Part shown: positions 5,192 through 6,450 of the stretch, piece by piece
How the letters are laid out: each line of letters opens with the position of its first letter
Position numbering within the stretch: the stretch's first letter is position 1
Source of the DNA: Anaerolineales bacterium
GTDB taxonomy: Bacteria > Chloroflexota > Anaerolineae > Promineifilales > Promineifilaceae
Reading direction: 5' to 3'
Length of the DNA stretch: 6,450 nt
Assembly (NCBI GenBank): GCA_020432595.1
Contig: JAGQGA010000322.1
Location: 1 to 6,450, forward strand
Position numbers and translations under genes: made by a program
Notes under the pieces: model-generated
The model's input: the letters and a program-made list of their open reading frames with translations, nothing else
Told to the model about the DNA's origin: nothing
The model's database searches: none

Positions 5192-6450
5192 AGGCGGTGT
5201 ATTGGGTTGTTGGGATTGTTGGGTGTGTTGCTGCTAGGGTGTGGGTTTGGATTTGGCGCGGGGCAGGGGGAGATACCAACGGCCGTTTCTGCCGTCATTG
5301 CCCCGACTGAAACCGCCATACCACCCGCAAACAGGGGAGAAATTGCCACACCGGAGCCAGTTGTTCTGCCCACAGCACAGCCAACGGCCGTTCCTCTCCC
5401 CAGCCCCACCTACAGCCCCGATTTGGCCGACTGGACGGTGCTGGTCTATATGGCCGCCGACAACAGCCTGGAGCAGGCCGGGCTGCGCGATTTGAACGAG
5501 ATGGAAACGGCCGTTTTGTCCAGCAAACTCAACGTCCTGGTGCAAATAGACCGTGCCGCCGGGATCGACGACGACTGGCACGATGCTCGCCGCTATCTGG
5601 TGCAGCCTGACGACGACAATAGCGTAATCAACTCACTGCTGCTAGCCGAACTGGGGGAGGTCAATATGGGTGATGCCCAAACGCTGACCGACTTTGTGCA
5701 GTGGGGGATTGCCAGCTACCCGGCCAACCAGTACGCCCTCATCGTTTGGGATCATGGGGCAGGGTGGAACGGGATCGCCTTTGACAACGATAATGGGATA
5801 GATGGAAGCGGCGACCATTTGAGTTTGGCGGAGCTGGAATATGGGCTGAGCATGGGGCTGCAAGGGGCAGGGGTGGACAAGCTGGACGTGGTGGCGTTTG
5901 ATGCTTGCCTGATGGGGCAGCTAGATGTGTTTCAGGCGGTGCAGCCGCTGGCCGATTTTGCCGTGGGGTCGGAGGAGTTAACGCCGGGGCAAGGGTGGGA
6001 TTATGGGGTGGTGCTGGGTCATTTGGCGGCGAATTCGGGGCAAAACGGCCGTTTATTTTCCCAGCAGCTTGTAGACGATTTCATCGCTGCCTACCCACAG
6101 GAGCCGTTTGTGACCATGAGTGCCGTGGATTTGGCGCAACTGCCCACCGTCAGCCATGCCGTGGAGCAGTTGGCGGCGCAGTTGGCCGCCGACAGCCGCT
6201 TTGCCGCCAGTGCCGTGGCCGATGCCCGCAGCGGCGCGGAAACATATGCGCGGGTTTATGCCGAGGAGGTGGAGCGGTATGGGGCAGTGGATTTGCACCA
6301 TTTTGCCGCCATTTTGGCGCAGCGCAACGCCGATGAAGCGGCGGTTGTGGCAGCCAGCGGGGTGATGACGGCGGTGGAGCAGGCGGTGGTGGCGAGCGAG
6401 CGGGGCAGTGGGCTGCCGTATGGTCGGGGGGTGGCGGTTTATTTTCCGCG
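5189..6450 (+). CDS. Clostripain-family (peptidase C11) cysteine protease lipoprotein, 3'-truncated by window
   Basis: 420 codons are open to the right edge without a stop. Residues 1-18 form a lipoprotein signal peptide: MRRC, a Leu/Gly-rich core and lipobox LLGC, with Cys18 as the lipidated residue. Residues 19-80 are a Pro/Thr/Ala-rich low-complexity linker. The peptidase domain begins at WTVLVYMAADNSLE (82-95) and carries ALIVWDHGAGW (183-193) with His189, and VVAFDACLMGQLDV (234-247) with Cys240, the His/Cys dyad of clan CD clostripain relatives. GSEELTPGQGWDY (260-272) is also typical. The product should act outside the cytoplasmic membrane, cutting proteins or peptides; clostripain itself prefers Arg, but specificity here is not visible. 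ATG 5189 is chosen because the signal peptide follows at once; the ribosome-binding site is weak. It is divergent from AOR. Three copies of AACGGCCGTT crowd into its first 330 bp. Confidence 0.92.
   Translation, partial: MRRCIGLLGLLGVLLLGCGFGFGAGQGEIPTAVSAVIAPTETAIPPANRGEIATPEPVVLPTAQPTAVPLPSPTYSPDLADWTVLVYMAADNSLEQAGLRDLNEMETAVLSSKLNVLVQIDRAAGIDDDWHDARRYLVQPDDDNSVINSLLLAELGEVNMGDAQTLTDFVQWGIASYPANQYALIVWDHGAGWNGIAFDNDNGIDGSGDHLSLAELEYGLSMGLQGAGVDKLDVVAFDACLMGQLDVFQAVQPLADFAVGSEELTPGQGWDYGVVLGHLAANSGQNGRLFSQQLVDDFIAAYPQEPFVTMSAVDLAQLPTVSHAVEQLAAQLAADSRFAASAVADARSGAETYARVYAEEVERYGAVDLHHFAAILAQRNADEAAVVAASGVMTAVEQAVVASERGSGLPYGRGVAVYFP
5278..5287. repeat. AACGGCCGTT palindrome, copy 5
   Basis: Exact decamer in the lipoprotein linker, read as ACG-GCC-GTT (Thr-Ala-Val, residues 31-33). 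Confidence 0.85.
5383..5392. repeat. AACGGCCGTT palindrome, copy 6
   Basis: Exact decamer 105 bp after copy 5, again in the linker and again Thr-Ala-Val (residues 66-68). Confidence 0.85.
5506..5515. repeat. AACGGCCGTT palindrome, copy 7
   Basis: Exact decamer 123 bp after copy 6, within the folded peptidase domain and read as Thr-Ala-Val (residues 107-109). Confidence 0.85.
6044..6053. repeat. AACGGCCGTT palindrome, copy 8
   Basis: Exact decamer in the peptidase gene, read in a different phase from copies 5-7: AAC-GGC-CGT-T (Asn-Gly-Arg, residues 286-288). Confidence 0.85.

Noticed and set aside
5178..5192. Tiny ATG-to-TGA frame (MVTI) whose stop overlaps the lipoprotein start as ATGA
   Set aside because: Four codons with no ribosome-binding site of its own; such overlaps arise easily by chance.
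5905..6336. 143-codon plus-strand frame rich in Gly, Ala, Arg and Cys
   Set aside because: It is a shadow of the clostripain gene in another frame; the real frame carries the signal peptide and catalytic motifs.
1..6450. CRISPR arrays, tRNA/rRNA genes, toxin-antitoxin or defence genes
   Set aside because: I looked for repeat-spacer periodicity, cloverleaf-like sequence and typical motifs and saw none.

Overview
The window (about 57% GC by eye) looks like bacterial chromosome, most plausibly a Chloroflexota (Anaerolineae/Ardenticatenia-type) genome. That is an inference from four things: the DUF4332-like helix-hairpin-helix start at the left edge, a clostripain-family lipoprotein with a Pro/Thr/Ala-rich linker, a tungsten-type aldehyde oxidoreductase beside a soluble P450, and a dense palindromic word. 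I cannot test it without a search.

Layout. Five genes or remnants lie on the minus strand and one gene on the plus strand. Reading the minus strand in its own direction (right to left): an aldehyde:ferredoxin oxidoreductase (AOR) family enzyme (4841-3084); a 17-bp-stem hairpin (3032-3072); a decayed IS982-family transposase (2893-2462); a DMT/EamA-family membrane transporter (2414-1464); a cytochrome P450 (1403-180); and the first 27 residues of a small helix-hairpin-helix protein (82-1, leaves the window). On the plus strand, a secreted clostripain-like (peptidase C11) lipoprotein starts at 5189 and leaves the window at 6450. A 347-bp divergent intergenic region (4842-5188) separates AOR from the lipoprotein. 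It holds a candidate promoter for each side and an inverted pair of 17-bp repeats.

How the genes relate. Transporter and P450 are 60 bp apart on the same strand and could be co-transcribed, for example as oxidation plus export or import of a small molecule; no substrate or redox partner is visible. The helix-hairpin-helix gene has its own candidate promoter and a good ribosome-binding site. AOR appears to be a separate unit ending at the hairpin. The IS982 remnant now abuts the transporter start, and out-of-frame transposase DNA creates a false N-terminal extension of that gene.

Most interesting signal. The exact 10-mer palindrome AACGGCCGTT occurs eight times in 6,450 bp (about 0.006 expected for equal base use). 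It lies in four different genes and one spacer, and it is read in all three codon phases (Thr-Ala-Val, Asn-Gly-Arg, Lys-Arg-Pro). This points to DNA-level maintenance of the word, comparable in kind to cyanobacterial HIP1 or DNA-uptake sequences, not to protein-level conservation. Apart from this word, I see no defence island, CRISPR array, RNA gene or evident new multi-gene system.
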